Source: an uncultured Tenacibaculum sp.
Lineage (GTDB): Bacteria; Bacteroidota; Bacteroidia; Flavobacteriales; Flavobacteriaceae
Assembly (NCBI GenBank): GCA_947504185.1
Contig: CANNGJ010000031.1
Coordinates: 1-32,381, forward strand
Direction of reading: 5' to 3'
DNA length: 32,381 nucleotides
Every line of letters begins with the position of its first letter. Position 1 is the stretch's first letter. The position numbers and the translations under genes are program-made. A model generated the notes under the pieces. The model was not told where the DNA came from. It did no database searches and saw nothing but the letters and a program-made list of their open reading frames with translations. Below are positions 1 to 7,854 of this stretch, one piece after another.

Positions 1-2
1 TC

Positions 3-75
3 AAATAATTAAAGCCAAAATTATAACCGACGGAAAATAAAAAAGTCGGAAGATTTTTTCTTCCGACCATGACTA
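3..75. repeat. Left copy of 73-bp perfect terminal inverted repeat
   Basis: Bases 3-75 are the exact reverse complement of bases 32309-32381; identity stops at base 76 against 32308. Each copy contains an intrinsic terminator hairpin (stem GTCGGAAG/CTTCCGAC) placed downstream of the gene that reads toward that window end. A second short block, CCGAC at 27-31, could pair with GTCGG at 45-49 as an alternative to the main stem. The true repeat may extend beyond the right window edge. Confidence 0.97.
39..67 (-). terminator. Intrinsic terminator of the cupin_8 gene
   Basis: An 8-bp perfect stem (45-52 with 60-67) and 7-base loop are followed on the minus strand by six U residues (A-run 39-44). 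It lies 26 bases beyond the stop codon of the minus-strand gene and inside the left repeat copy. Confidence 0.88.
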
Positions 76-93
76 CCTTTTTAGGCGCTTTTT

Positions 94-963
94 TTATGCA
101 ACATTGTTTGCTTTATTTGTTTTTATTATGGCTTGTTCGTTTTTCCAATCAATCCATTTTTGACCTTTTATACGTCGCATTACATTGTCAATAGTTCTCA
201 TAATAAACACATTGTAAATTGCTTTTCCTAAATTTTTAGGGTTACGAGCAATAGCACGTAAGCTCATAGAAAAACCAGGTGTTAAATAACGCATATAGTG
301 CCAATAACCTTCGGGCATGTATAATACATTTCCGTGTTCAAGGTTTGTAATATGTCCTTTTGCTTTTTTTAGAGCAGGCCACTTTTCAAAATCTGGGTCC
401 GCAAAATTAATATCCTCTCTAGTAATTAAAGAATGAGGTATTTTGTATAAATATTTATTTTGCTTTTGATCGAATAAAATAACTTCCTTTTTTCCTTCAA
501 AATGAAAATGAAAAATGTTTGCTAAATCAATATCATAATGCATAAAGGTATATGAATCAGTACCTCCAAAAAATAGCATTGGTAATCCTTTCATTAAGCG
601 CAAGCCAAAATCTGGAAACTTAAAATCTTTTTGTAAAACCGGAACTTCTTTTAAAACATTCCATAAGAAAATACGGAATTTAGTAGGCTCTCGTTTTAGT
701 AAATCCACATATTCACTCATCTTCATGGTAGCGTGTGGCTCATTAAATCCGTCTTTATAATCAACAGGTCTGTCGTCATATAAAGGTACAGTTTTATCAC
801 CTGCAACTTCTTTCATATACTCTAAAGACCATTTAGAATATGCTGGCCAATCTTCAATAAAACGTTCAATAACCACAGGTTTTTGTGGTTTAAAGTAATT
901 TTTGATAAAGTCTTCTTTAGTAATGGTTTTAACTCTATCAATTTGTTGTAATTGTAATCCCAT
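94..963 (-). CDS. Cupin-like JmjC-domain protein (cupin_8, FIH-type 2-oxoglutarate oxygenase family)
   Basis: A 289-residue protein of the cupin_8/JmjC class, Fe(II)- and 2-oxoglutarate-dependent oxygenases that hydroxylate protein or small-molecule substrates; the substrate here is unknown. The likely metal triad is visible: HYD at 142-144 (His142, Asp144) and a distal His222 in the YMPEGYWHY segment. The stretch NIFHFHFEGKKEVILF at about 149-164 is the usual second core strand with a lysine suited to binding the co-substrate. No signal peptide is present, so it is probably cytoplasmic. The gene stands alone, with a terminator on each side and a good -7 box (TAACTTTG) about 20 bases before the ATG. 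Family assignment is firm, catalytic activity is inferred from the intact triad, and a specific function cannot be given. Confidence 0.85.
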   Translation of the reverse strand: MGLQLQQIDRVKTITKEDFIKNYFKPQKPVVIERFIEDWPAYSKWSLEYMKEVAGDKTVPLYDDRPVDYKDGFNEPHATMKMSEYVDLLKREPTKFRIFLWNVLKEVPVLQKDFKFPDFGLRLMKGLPMLFFGGTDSYTFMHYDIDLANIFHFHFEGKKEVILFDQKQNKYLYKIPHSLITREDINFADPDFEKWPALKKAKGHITNLEHGNVLYMPEGYWHYMRYLTPGFSMSLRAIARNPKNLGKAIYNVFIMRTIDNVMRRIKGQKWIDWKNEQAIIKTNKANNVA

Positions 964-982
964 GCATCCAATTTTTCGAAAG

Positions 983-990
983 CAAAGTTA
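983..990 (-). promoter_or_regulatory. Probable -7 promoter element of the cupin_8 gene
   Basis: On the minus strand these bases read TAACTTTG, a perfect match to the Bacteroidota -7 consensus TAnnTTTG, ending 19 bases before the ATG at 963. A TTG at 1003-1005 is only 12 bases upstream, too close for a standard -33 element, so the -33 part is unresolved. Confidence 0.5.
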
Positions 991-1027
991 AGAAAATGTT
1001 AGCAAGTTTTTGGATAAGTGAATTGTT

Positions 1028-1065
1028 AAAAAAAACACCCATCATTTCTGATGAGTGTTTTTTTT
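1028..1065 (-). terminator. Terminator of bioB
   Basis: Bases 1031-1044 pair with 1049-1062 (one C-A mismatch) around a 4-base loop. On the minus strand the hairpin is followed by eight U residues (A-run 1028-1035). It lies about 20 bases past the bioB stop. Confidence 0.88.
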
Positions 1066-1085
1066 AATATTTTTAAAATTCAAGA

Positions 1086-2183
1086 CTACTTACGTAGTGC
1101 TATAGCTTCTTTTTTCTTTTGTTCGTTTCTATCAATTTTATGCTCTGGTCTTGTCCATTTAGGTTTTTCTCCTAAAGTTTCAAAAGCAGAATCTTTAGCT
1201 TCTACAGATTGTGGTTGCACCTTTTTTGTAAACGGTTTTTGAGGATTTAATCCTAATAATTTAAACATTTTCATGTCTTCATCTACATCAGGATTTGGAG
1301 TAGTTAATAACTTATCTCCAGCAAAAATAGAATTTGCTCCTGCAAAGAAACACATTGCTTGCCCTTCTCTACTCATTTGAGTTCTTCCTGCTGATAAACG
1401 AACTTGTGTTTCAGGTAAAACAATACGTGTAGTAGCTACCATACGAATCATATCCCAAATTTCAACAGGCTTTTCATCTTCTAACGGAGTCCCTTCTACA
1501 GCAACTAACGCATTAATTGGTGTAGATTCTGGTTGAGGATCTAAAGTTGATAAAGCAACTAACATACCAGCTCTATCTTCAGCAGATTCTCCCATTCCAA
1601 TAATTCCACCAGAACAAACAGTTACATTTGTTTTACGAACATTATCAATTGTATCTAATCTATCTTGATAACCACGTGTAGAAATTACTTCCTTATAGTA
1701 TTCTTCAGAAGAGTCTAAATTGTGGTTGTATGCATATAATCCAGCTTCTGCTAAACGCTGTGCTTGGTTTTCTGTTACCATACCTAAAGTACAGCAAACT
1801 TCCATGTCAAGTTTATTAATAGTTCTCACCATTTCTAATACTTGATCAAACTCAGGTCCGTCTTTTACGTTTCTCCAAGCAGCTCCCATACATACACGAG
1901 AACTTCCACCAGATTTTGCTCTTAAAGCTTGTGCTTTTACTTGTTGTACAGACATTAAATCGTTTCCGTCAACATTTGTATGGTAACGTGCAGCTTGCGG
2001 ACAGTATCCACAATCCTCAGAACATCCACCAGTTTTTATAGATAACAATGTAGAAACTTGTACTACGTTTGGATCGTGACTTTTTCTATGAATAGTTGCA
2101 GCTTCATATAAAAGCTCCATCATAGGCTTGTTATAGATCTCTAGAATTTCTTCTTTCGTCCAATTATGTCTTACTTCGCTCAT
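1086..2183 (-). CDS. bioB: Biotin synthase (radical SAM)
   Basis: BioB inserts sulfur into dethiobiotin, the last step of biotin synthesis. The 365-residue protein carries the radical-SAM motif C54-x3-C58-x2-C61 for the 4Fe-4S cluster, the YNHNLDS motif at 152-158, and the ligands expected for the 2Fe-2S cluster: Cys98, Cys130, Cys190 and Arg262 (in VRLSAGR). It is somewhat longer than the E. coli enzyme because of a charged lysine-rich C-terminal extension after about residue 320. The gene is monocistronic, with its own promoter and terminator, and is separated from bioF-bioD-bioA by four genes. It depends on Fe-S assembly, for which the suf operon is at 17892-21782. Identification is secure. 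Confidence 0.98.
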   Translation of the reverse strand: MSEVRHNWTKEEILEIYNKPMMELLYEAATIHRKSHDPNVVQVSTLLSIKTGGCSEDCGYCPQAARYHTNVDGNDLMSVQQVKAQALRAKSGGSSRVCMGAAWRNVKDGPEFDQVLEMVRTINKLDMEVCCTLGMVTENQAQRLAEAGLYAYNHNLDSSEEYYKEVISTRGYQDRLDTIDNVRKTNVTVCSGGIIGMGESAEDRAGMLVALSTLDPQPESTPINALVAVEGTPLEDEKPVEIWDMIRMVATTRIVLPETQVRLSAGRTQMSREGQAMCFFAGANSIFAGDKLLTTPNPDVDEDMKMFKLLGLNPQKPFTKKVQPQSVEAKDSAFETLGEKPKWTRPEHKIDRNEQKKKEAIALRK

Positions 2184-2205
2184 AAATTCAAGTTGTTTGT
2201 GGTGT

Positions 2206-2213
2206 CAAAAGTA
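2206..2213 (-). promoter_or_regulatory. Probable -7 element of bioB
   Basis: The minus strand reads TACTTTTG (TAnnTTTG), 22 bases before the bioB ATG. It abuts the U-tract of the upstream flotillin terminator, so the promoter and the terminator share bases. I do not see a clear -33 TTG. Confidence 0.45.
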
Positions 2214-2239
2214 AAAAATTCCGCTACGAAAGCGGAATT
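2213..2239 (-). terminator. Terminator of the flotillin operon
   Basis: Perfect 8-bp stem AATTCCGC (2217-2224) with GCGGAATT (2232-2239) and a 7-base loop, followed on the minus strand by a U-run (A-run 2213-2218). It lies 10 bases beyond the flotillin stop. Confidence 0.9.
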
Positions 2240-2249
2240 TTATTCTTGT

Positions 2250-3680
2250 TTATTTTTCTTCTTGAGGAGAAGCGCTATCTTCTTTGGCTTCTTCAACAAT
2301 TTCAGAAGGAATTTCTTTGCCTTTTAAATACTCTGGTAATTGCATTCCTGCCATGTTAAACATTTCTTGCAATGGTGGTACAGATTTATACATTCCAGAA
2401 ATAAAGTTTGAAGTTGATGATTTTCCATCTTTTCCTCCTCCATTTTCCCAAACAGTAACTTTATCGATTTTAATATTTTTAATTGCCTCTGCCTGAGTTT
2501 TTACTAATTCAGGTAATTTATCAGCAATTAATAATAATACAGCATCTTTAGAATTATTACCCGCTGCTTTTACAATTTGATCTAAACCGGCAGCTTGTTT
2601 GGTTAGTACTTCATATAATCCTTGTGCCTCTGCTTGTGCTTTAAATAATATTGCATCGGCTTCACCTTTTGCTTTTCTTCTTATTCTTTCTGCTTCTGCT
2701 TCTGCATCAATTTCTACTTTCTTTTTATCAATTTCTGCAGGTACAATAATATCTGCCATTTGAGAAGAACGTTCTCTGTCTGCTCTTACAACTTCAGCTT
2801 CTTGTTCTGCTGCATATGATTCTTGTAATGCTTTTGCTGTTTGTACTTTTTCAGATGCAATAGCCACTCTTTCTGCCTCCGCTTCACGTTGTCTTCTTAA
2901 AGAATCTGAATTTGCAACGGCAATTTTTGCTGTATTTTCTCCTTCTACTGCTTGTGCATTTGCGGCAGCTACTTGTGTTCTTTCATCTTGTACAGCATTA
3001 GCTTCACCAATAGAACCATCTCTCGTCTTTTCTGCAACCGATTTACGAGCAGCATTTATTGCATGCGCAGCAGCTTCTTTACCTAGAGCTTCTATATAGC
3101 CAGATTCATCAACAATATCAGTAATATTTACGTTGATTAATTTTAATCCTACTTTCTTTAATTCAGATTCTACACTTTTAGAAATATTGGTTAAAAACTT
3201 ATCTCTATCTGAGTTAATTTCTTCAATATCCATAGAAGCAACCACTAAACGTAATTGACCAAAGATAATTTCTTGTGCTAATTCTTGAATTTCATTTTGT
3301 CCTAATCCTAATAAACGTTCAGCAGCATTTTGCATCACGCCTGGCTCGGTAGAAATACCAATCGTAAATCGAGAAGGTACATTTACACGAATGTTTTGTT
3401 TAGATAAGGCATTCATTAAATTTACTTCTATTGAAATAGGAGTTAAATCTAAGAATTGGTAATCTTGAATAACAGGAAAAATAAAGGCAGCTCCACCATG
3501 AATACATTTAGCTGATTGCCCTCCGCCAACTTTACCATAAACTACTAAAATTCTATCTGAAGGACATCTTTTATAGCGTTTAACTAAAGTGATAAATAAA
3601 ATGAAAATAAAGAGGATTGCGATAATGATTCCGATAGGACCTGCAAATCCGTCAATTTGTAATGGCATTAGTTTTAACAT
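2250..3680 (-). CDS. Flotillin-family membrane scaffold protein (SPFH/band 7)
   Basis: A 476-residue flotillin. One hydrophobic N-terminal segment (about residues 12-35) anchors it, followed by the SPFH domain (about 40-210) and a long Ala/Glu-rich coiled coil (about 220-350) of the flotillin type, then a region ending in an acidic Glu-rich tail. Bacterial flotillins (FloT/YuaG, YqiK) organise membrane microdomains. The gene starts 9 bases after the stop of an NfeD-type gene, the arrangement known for yuaF-yuaG, which supports a joint membrane complex. I chose ATG at 3680 over the TTG six bases upstream. Family assignment is secure; the physiological role is unknown. Confidence 0.93.
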   Translation of the reverse strand: MLKLMPLQIDGFAGPIGIIIAILFIFILFITLVKRYKRCPSDRILVVYGKVGGGQSAKCIHGGAAFIFPVIQDYQFLDLTPISIEVNLMNALSKQNIRVNVPSRFTIGISTEPGVMQNAAERLLGLGQNEIQELAQEIIFGQLRLVVASMDIEEINSDRDKFLTNISKSVESELKKVGLKLINVNITDIVDESGYIEALGKEAAAHAINAARKSVAEKTRDGSIGEANAVQDERTQVAAANAQAVEGENTAKIAVANSDSLRRQREAEAERVAIASEKVQTAKALQESYAAEQEAEVVRADRERSSQMADIIVPAEIDKKKVEIDAEAEAERIRRKAKGEADAILFKAQAEAQGLYEVLTKQAAGLDQIVKAAGNNSKDAVLLLIADKLPELVKTQAEAIKNIKIDKVTVWENGGGKDGKSSTSNFISGMYKSVPPLQEMFNMAGMQLPEYLKGKEIPSEIVEEAKEDSASPQEEK

Positions 3681-3689
3681 AGTCAATTT

Positions 3690-4262
3690 TTATTTTTGAG
3701 GTTCAATAATTAATAATCCATTTGGTGTTACTTCTACTACTGTTATAACAGTTCCTTGTGTTAAATCGGCGTCATAATCTGTTAAGGCTTCCAATTCTCG
3801 CAATGAGTTTTGAACCTTAATATGTACCTTTCCTATTTTAGATCTATTAGCTCCAACAGTTAAATATACTTCTCCTATTGCATTTACTGCATTTTTCATT
3901 TTTAAAGTCCCGCTATCTGTTAGTTTACTGATGTAGTAAAATAAAGCAGCCATAGCTGTCATCATTAACAAACCACAGATTATAGAAATAAATAAAGTAG
4001 TCGTTTTTGAATTTCCAGCATCCATACTAGCAATTCCGCTCCATCCAAAAATGGTGAAGAATGCTACCATATTTTTAAAAGTAAAAAATTGAAATCCAGC
4101 ACCAGTATCTGCATCTATTTCTGCATCGATATCACCAATATCATCACCATCAGCTCCCATAAAAGCACCAATAAGCACAAAAAGAAAAATTAAAGTTGAA
4201 ACACTAGTTACAACCCAATACATTTTTTGAAAAGAAGTTAATTCTGAAAACCATTCCATCAT
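3690..4262 (-). CDS. NfeD/YuaF-type membrane protein, flotillin partner
   Basis: A 190-residue protein with a membrane segment at about 15-35, an acidic Asp-rich loop at about 37-52, two further hydrophobic stretches (about 62-80 and 88-112) and a soluble C-terminal part (about 120-190) with the alternating strand pattern of an NfeD-type OB fold. NfeD proteins are encoded next to SPFH proteins throughout bacteria and are thought to act with them in membrane organisation. It is the first gene of a two-gene unit with the flotillin. Two ATG codons are adjacent at the start. Sequence similarity alone is moderate; the context strengthens the call. Confidence 0.82.
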   Translation of the reverse strand: MMEWFSELTSFQKMYWVVTSVSTLIFLFVLIGAFMGADGDDIGDIDAEIDADTGAGFQFFTFKNMVAFFTIFGWSGIASMDAGNSKTTTLFISIICGLLMMTAMAALFYYISKLTDSGTLKMKNAVNAIGEVYLTVGANRSKIGKVHIKVQNSLRELEALTDYDADLTQGTVITVVEVTPNGLLIIEPQK

Positions 4263-4286
4263 AAAGCAATTATTTTTTTAAGTTAC

Positions 4287-4317
4287 TAAAAGTATAGAAA
4301 TTGACGGAAATGAACAA
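4287..4317 (-). promoter_or_regulatory. Candidate promoter of the NfeD-flotillin unit
   Basis: The minus strand reads TTG (4315-4317), a 20-base spacer, and TACTTTTA (4287-4294), one base away from the TAnnTTTG -7 consensus. It lies about 25 bases before the ATG at 4262. The final base mismatch keeps this tentative. Confidence 0.35.
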
Positions 4318-4332
4318 TTTTATTTCGTCAAT
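4300..4332 (-). other. Hairpin over the 3' end of the ketosynthase gene
   Basis: ATTGACG (4300-4306) pairs with CGTCAAT (4326-4332), extended by AAAT/ATTT across one bulged G, with a 10-base loop. It covers the stop codon of the ketosynthase gene on the minus strand. The following bases are only partly U-rich, so it is a weak terminator at best. Confidence 0.4.
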
Positions 4333-5462
4333 AAAACAGAAACGGCATTTCCTCCAAAACCAACAGCATTTACCAAAATTTTAGTAATTTTTTTTGGCTT
4401 TTTTTGTTTTTCTGCAAAAGGTACTTCTATAGTTTTTTGATGCTTTAACATTAGAATAGCAAGTTCTAAACTAAGTAAACCAGAAGTAGCGAAAGTATGC
4501 CCGAGTTTCCATTTATTAGTAGTTAAGAATGGAGTTTTGTTACAGAAAACTTTGTTTATGGCATTAATTTCTGATGAATCACCTTTTAAAGTGCCAGGAG
4601 CATGCATAATGATAACGTCAACTTCATCAGGAGAAGTTGAACTTAAAGCCATTTTCATTGATTTCTGAAAACACTCGGCATTATCTGTAACAGAGGTATT
4701 GTGTTTTAATATTTCAGTTGCATAACCTATCCCTTCTATATGAGCGATAGCATTTTCTTGCTCTCCTTTTTCTAAACAAAAAACCGCAGCGGCTTCACCT
4801 AAAACCATTGTATTTTTTGTTTTCTTCATATCGAAAGCCTTACAAGGATAATCATCTTTTTCTTTTGAATATACTTTTAAGGCTTGCATTTGAGCAATGG
4901 TGAAATCAGTTAGTGATGCTTCACTAGCTCCAATCATAAATTTTTCAGACATTCCGGCTTGTAACCAAGCTATTCCGTTTAATAAAGAATGTAGTCCTGT
5001 AGAACAGGCAATTGAATGCGAAATTTCGGGTCCATTAGATTGTAAATCATGGGCAATCCAAGATGATATATTTCCTAAAGTAGTAGTTGGAGAACTTAAA
5101 GTTGAAGATTTTCCTGTATCTAAAAACTCTTTATGATATTTTTCAAATAAAGAAGTAGCTCCACGTGATGAACCTATGTTAATTCCAAAATTATCTTCTG
5201 ATTTCCAATTCGTTTTTTCAATAGCATTTCTAGCAACAAATAGTGTGTATAAAACCGCATCATCTAATTTCTTATACTTATTGTCTGAGTTTCTTATTTT
5301 TTCAATAGCCAATTTATCTTCATTAGTTAATTGAGCTACCCATACATTTTCTTTTAAAGATAGAAAATGTTCAGTTGTTAAATAGCTCTCCCAGATTTTT
5401 TCAGGAGTACTACCTAAAGCAGAAACAGAAGCAAATGAGGTTATAGAAATCAAATCTTTCAA
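4320..5462 (-). CDS. Beta-ketoacyl-ACP synthase family protein (FabF-like), divergent
   Basis: A 380-residue thiolase-fold ketosynthase, shorter than FabF (about 410). The Cys-His-His triad is intact: Cys153 in ACSTG, His287 in MHAPGT and His322 in KLGHTFATSG, with the conserved Lys319. The first histidine motif is HAPGT instead of the usual HGTGT. This suggests a condensing enzyme with a specialised acyl substrate, not the housekeeping FabF. It sits next to the biotin genes (separated only by the small plus-strand gene), so a role in the pimeloyl precursor is possible but inferred. The start appears to be TTG at 5462: the reading frame has no ATG before residue 171, and upstream in-frame codons up to a stop at 5523-5525 contain none. 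A -7 box lies about 18 bases upstream. Confidence 0.88.
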   Translation of the reverse strand: MKDLISITSFASVSALGSTPEKIWESYLTTEHFLSLKENVWVAQLTNEDKLAIEKIRNSDNKYKKLDDAVLYTLFVARNAIEKTNWKSEDNFGINIGSSRGATSLFEKYHKEFLDTGKSSTLSSPTTTLGNISSWIAHDLQSNGPEISHSIACSTGLHSLLNGIAWLQAGMSEKFMIGASEASLTDFTIAQMQALKVYSKEKDDYPCKAFDMKKTKNTMVLGEAAAVFCLEKGEQENAIAHIEGIGYATEILKHNTSVTDNAECFQKSMKMALSSTSPDEVDVIIMHAPGTLKGDSSEINAINKVFCNKTPFLTTNKWKLGHTFATSGLLSLELAILMLKHQKTIEVPFAEKQKKPKKITKILVNAVGFGGNAVSVLLTK

Positions 5463-5479
5463 TACACTAAAATTTTCAG

Positions 5480-5487
5480 CAAAAATA
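5480..5487 (-). promoter_or_regulatory. Probable -7 element of the ketosynthase gene
   Basis: The minus strand reads TATTTTTG, matching TAnnTTTG, 17 bases upstream of the TTG start at 5462. This supports that non-ATG start, giving a leader of roughly 12 bases. No standard -33 TTG is seen. Confidence 0.45.
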
Positions 5488-5548
5488 AAGGTAATATCAA
5501 GGATTATGAAGAAAATAAATAGTTATCTTGTGTTTAAATATTAAAATT

Positions 5549-5998
5549 ATGGAGGAACAACATCAAAAGAGTTGGTTTAGTAGAAATTGGAGGTGGGCAG
5601 TGCCCGTTGGAGGTTGTGGATGTGGGTGTTTGTTAATTATATTATTCTTTGTTTTTGGTATTGGTGCTGCTTTTTTTGGAATATCAAGTTTAGTAGAAAG
5701 TTCAACGCCAGTTGAGCATGCATTCTCTAAAGCGAAAGAGAATGCTAAAGTAATTGAGTTTTTAGGAGAGTCGTTAGAAACTTATGGTATCCCTTCAGGA
5801 AATATTTCATTAAACAACAACGATGGTGAAGTTGATTTTTCAATCCCAATTAGAGGTGAAAAAGGAGAAGGTGTTTTAGTTGTTAGAGGGTTAAAAACTA
5901 ACGGTGAATGGGTGTATGAGGATTTGTATGTTCGAATTAAAGAAACACAAGAAGAAATTAATTTACTTGAAAAAGAAAAGGTCTTAGAGAGTATCTAA
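5549..5998 (+). CDS. Small single-pass membrane protein with Coa1/Tim21-like domain
   Basis: A 149-residue protein. After a basic, Trp-containing N-terminus comes a Cys/Gly-rich motif (GGCGCGC) leading into one hydrophobic helix (about residues 20-45), then a soluble domain. The stretch beginning STPVEHAF and the later pattern of small strands ending in a Trp and paired strands (GEWVYEDLYVRI) resemble the Coa1/Tim21 family, whose founding members help cytochrome oxidase assembly. A role in respiratory-complex biogenesis is inferred only. ATG at 5549 was chosen over an upstream TTG because it has the usual A-rich leader. The gene is transcribed divergently from the ketosynthase, and its last 15 bases overlap the 3' end of bioA on the other strand. 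Confidence 0.7.
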   Translation: MEEQHQKSWFSRNWRWAVPVGGCGCGCLLIILFFVFGIGAAFFGISSLVESSTPVEHAFSKAKENAKVIEFLGESLETYGIPSGNISLNNNDGEVDFSIPIRGEKGEGVLVVRGLKTNGEWVYEDLYVRIKETQEEINLLEKEKVLESI

Positions 5999-7249
5999 AA
6001 CTTTTTCGATAGTTGAATAAACTTTATTTAACTGTTCTTTTGTAATTACATAAGGTGGTTGAATATAAATAGTGTTTCCTAATGGTCGTAAGAATACTCC
6101 GTCTTTCATAAATAATTTTAACAACTTATCACGTAAAGTACCATAACGATTAGCATTAGTGTTTAAATCGATTGCTAAAATGACTCCTTTAGATCTTGTT
6201 GAGGTAACTTTAGCATGACCTTTAATTCGCTCTTCAAATTTCTTATGAGAAGTTATTATATGTTGTATGTTTTTTTGAATTTCGTCACTTTGTAACAATT
6301 CAATACTAGCCAATGCAGCCCTACATGCTATAGGATTTGCTGAATACGTATGACAATGAAAAAAACCTTTGGCAATATCATTACTTAAAAAGGCTTTGTA
6401 AATTTCTTCTGTACATGAAGTAATCGCCATAGGAATCAATCCAGCAGTTAAAGCTTTACTTAAACAGATAATATCTGGTTTTGTAGCAACTTGGTCTGAG
6501 GCAAAATGAGTACCTGTTTTACCAAGCCCTGTCATTACTTCATCAGCAATATTTAAAATATTATGCTCTTTACAGAATTTTAAAATAAGATTTAAATCTT
6601 CTGCTTTATGAATTTTCATTCCTGCTGCTCCTTGAACTAGGGGTTCATAAATAAAACCAGCAACATTGTTTTCGGAAACAATTTGTTTTAATTGCTTTAA
6701 AATCGCTTGATTATTTTCTCCATTCGGAACAGGAATACGCTGAATATCCATTAAATAATCTTCAAACGGACCATTGTAAACAGATAGACCAGAGACAGAC
6801 ATCGCCCCGAAAGTATCTCCATGAAATCCATTTTCAAAAGCAATAAACGTATTGCGTTTTTCTCCAATATTAAAATAGTACTGTAGAGCCATTTTAATTC
6901 CAGCTTCTACTGCAGTAGATCCGTTATCGTTAAAGAAAATTCTGTTTTGATTTTTAGGAAGAATTTTAATCAGCTCTTCGGATAGTTTTACAGCAGGCTC
7001 GTGTGTAAAATCGCTAAACATTATTTGATCTAATGTTTGCATTTGGTCGTAAACACGACTTGTAATATAATCGTTACAATGCCCAAACATACAAGTATAC
7101 CAAGATGAGATAGCATCGATATATTCATTTCCATTTTCATCAGTTAAAATACACCCTTTCGCTTTTATAATTCCTAAGCTTTCTGGATGTGTTTGATGTT
7201 GCTTTAACGGGTGCCATAAGTGTTTTTTATCTCTTTCTTGTAAACTCAT
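5984..7249 (-). CDS. bioA: Adenosylmethionine-8-amino-7-oxononanoate aminotransferase
   Basis: BioA transfers the amino group of SAM to KAPA, giving DAPA. The 421-residue class III aminotransferase has the PLP lysine Lys265 in CLSKALTAG, the cofactor-binding Asp236 in NIADEVMTG, and the N-terminal LWHPLKQH and SSWYTCMFGH motifs typical of BioA instead of other class III enzymes. Its start overlaps the bioD stop by four bases (ATGA), so the two are translationally coupled. It is the last gene of the bioF-DUF2007-bioD-bioA unit and converges with the Coa1-like gene. Identification is secure. Confidence 0.98.
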   Translation of the reverse strand: MSLQERDKKHLWHPLKQHQTHPESLGIIKAKGCILTDENGNEYIDAISSWYTCMFGHCNDYITSRVYDQMQTLDQIMFSDFTHEPAVKLSEELIKILPKNQNRIFFNDNGSTAVEAGIKMALQYYFNIGEKRNTFIAFENGFHGDTFGAMSVSGLSVYNGPFEDYLMDIQRIPVPNGENNQAILKQLKQIVSENNVAGFIYEPLVQGAAGMKIHKAEDLNLILKFCKEHNILNIADEVMTGLGKTGTHFASDQVATKPDIICLSKALTAGLIPMAITSCTEEIYKAFLSNDIAKGFFHCHTYSANPIACRAALASIELLQSDEIQKNIQHIITSHKKFEERIKGHAKVTSTRSKGVILAIDLNTNANRYGTLRDKLLKLFMKDGVFLRPLGNTIYIQPPYVITKEQLNKVYSTIEKVLDTL

Positions 7250-7854
7250 AACTTATCTTTAAAAAGTTCAGCATATTCCTTAATTACATTTTTATCAAAA
7301 TAAGGTTCTTCTTCAATTCTTCCAATAACAGGAACTTTTGTCGTTTTTTTAATGATGCTTTCAGTGGTCTTATGTTCTTCTCCAGAGAAAATAAGGGCAA
7401 CATCAAATCCTTTTTCTTTTAATAAATTAACCGTTAATAAGGTATGATTTATACTTCCTAAGTAATGACGAGAAACCACAATTACTTTATAGTTTGGTTT
7501 AATAAGATCTAAAATAGTTTCAGAATCGTTTAACGGAACTAATAAACCACCAGCGCCTTCGATAACTAAATTATTGTTAGTTGAAGGTTCTTTTATATTG
7601 TTGATGTCAATTGTAATGTTATCAATTTCTGCAGCGGCATGTGGACTCATGGGAGTTTTTAATGCATACGAATTGGGGTGAAAAACTGATTTTGTATTCG
7701 AAATCAATTTTTTAACCTTTTGAGTATCGCAATTATCTAATTCACCCGCTTGTACAGGTTTCCAGTAGTCAGCTTCTAAAGTTTCCGTAACAATTGCAGC
7801 AGCAACTGTTTTTCCTACTTCAGTAGAAATTCCGGTTATGAAATATTTCTTCAT
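7246..7854 (-). CDS. bioD: ATP-dependent dethiobiotin synthetase
   Basis: BioD closes the ureido ring of DAPA using CO2 and ATP. The 202-residue protein has the P-loop GISTEVGKT (8-16) with Lys15, the substrate-binding YWKPVQAG segment (30-37) with Lys32, and the EGAGGLLVPL motif near residue 100. Length and motifs are typical. It follows the DUF2007 gene with no spacing (stop at 7855, ATG ending at 7854) and overlaps bioA by four bases. Confidence 0.97.
   Translation of the reverse strand: MKKYFITGISTEVGKTVAAAIVTETLEADYWKPVQAGELDNCDTQKVKKLISNTKSVFHPNSYALKTPMSPHAAAEIDNITIDINNIKEPSTNNNLVIEGAGGLLVPLNDSETILDLIKPNYKVIVVSRHYLGSINHTLLTVNLLKEKGFDVALIFSGEEHKTTESIIKKTTKVPVIGRIEEEPYFDKNVIKEYAELFKDKL

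Noticed and set aside
5528..5548. TTG start giving a 156-residue Coa1-like protein
   Set aside because: The seven extra residues add nothing recognisable, and an ATG with an A-rich leader follows at 5549.
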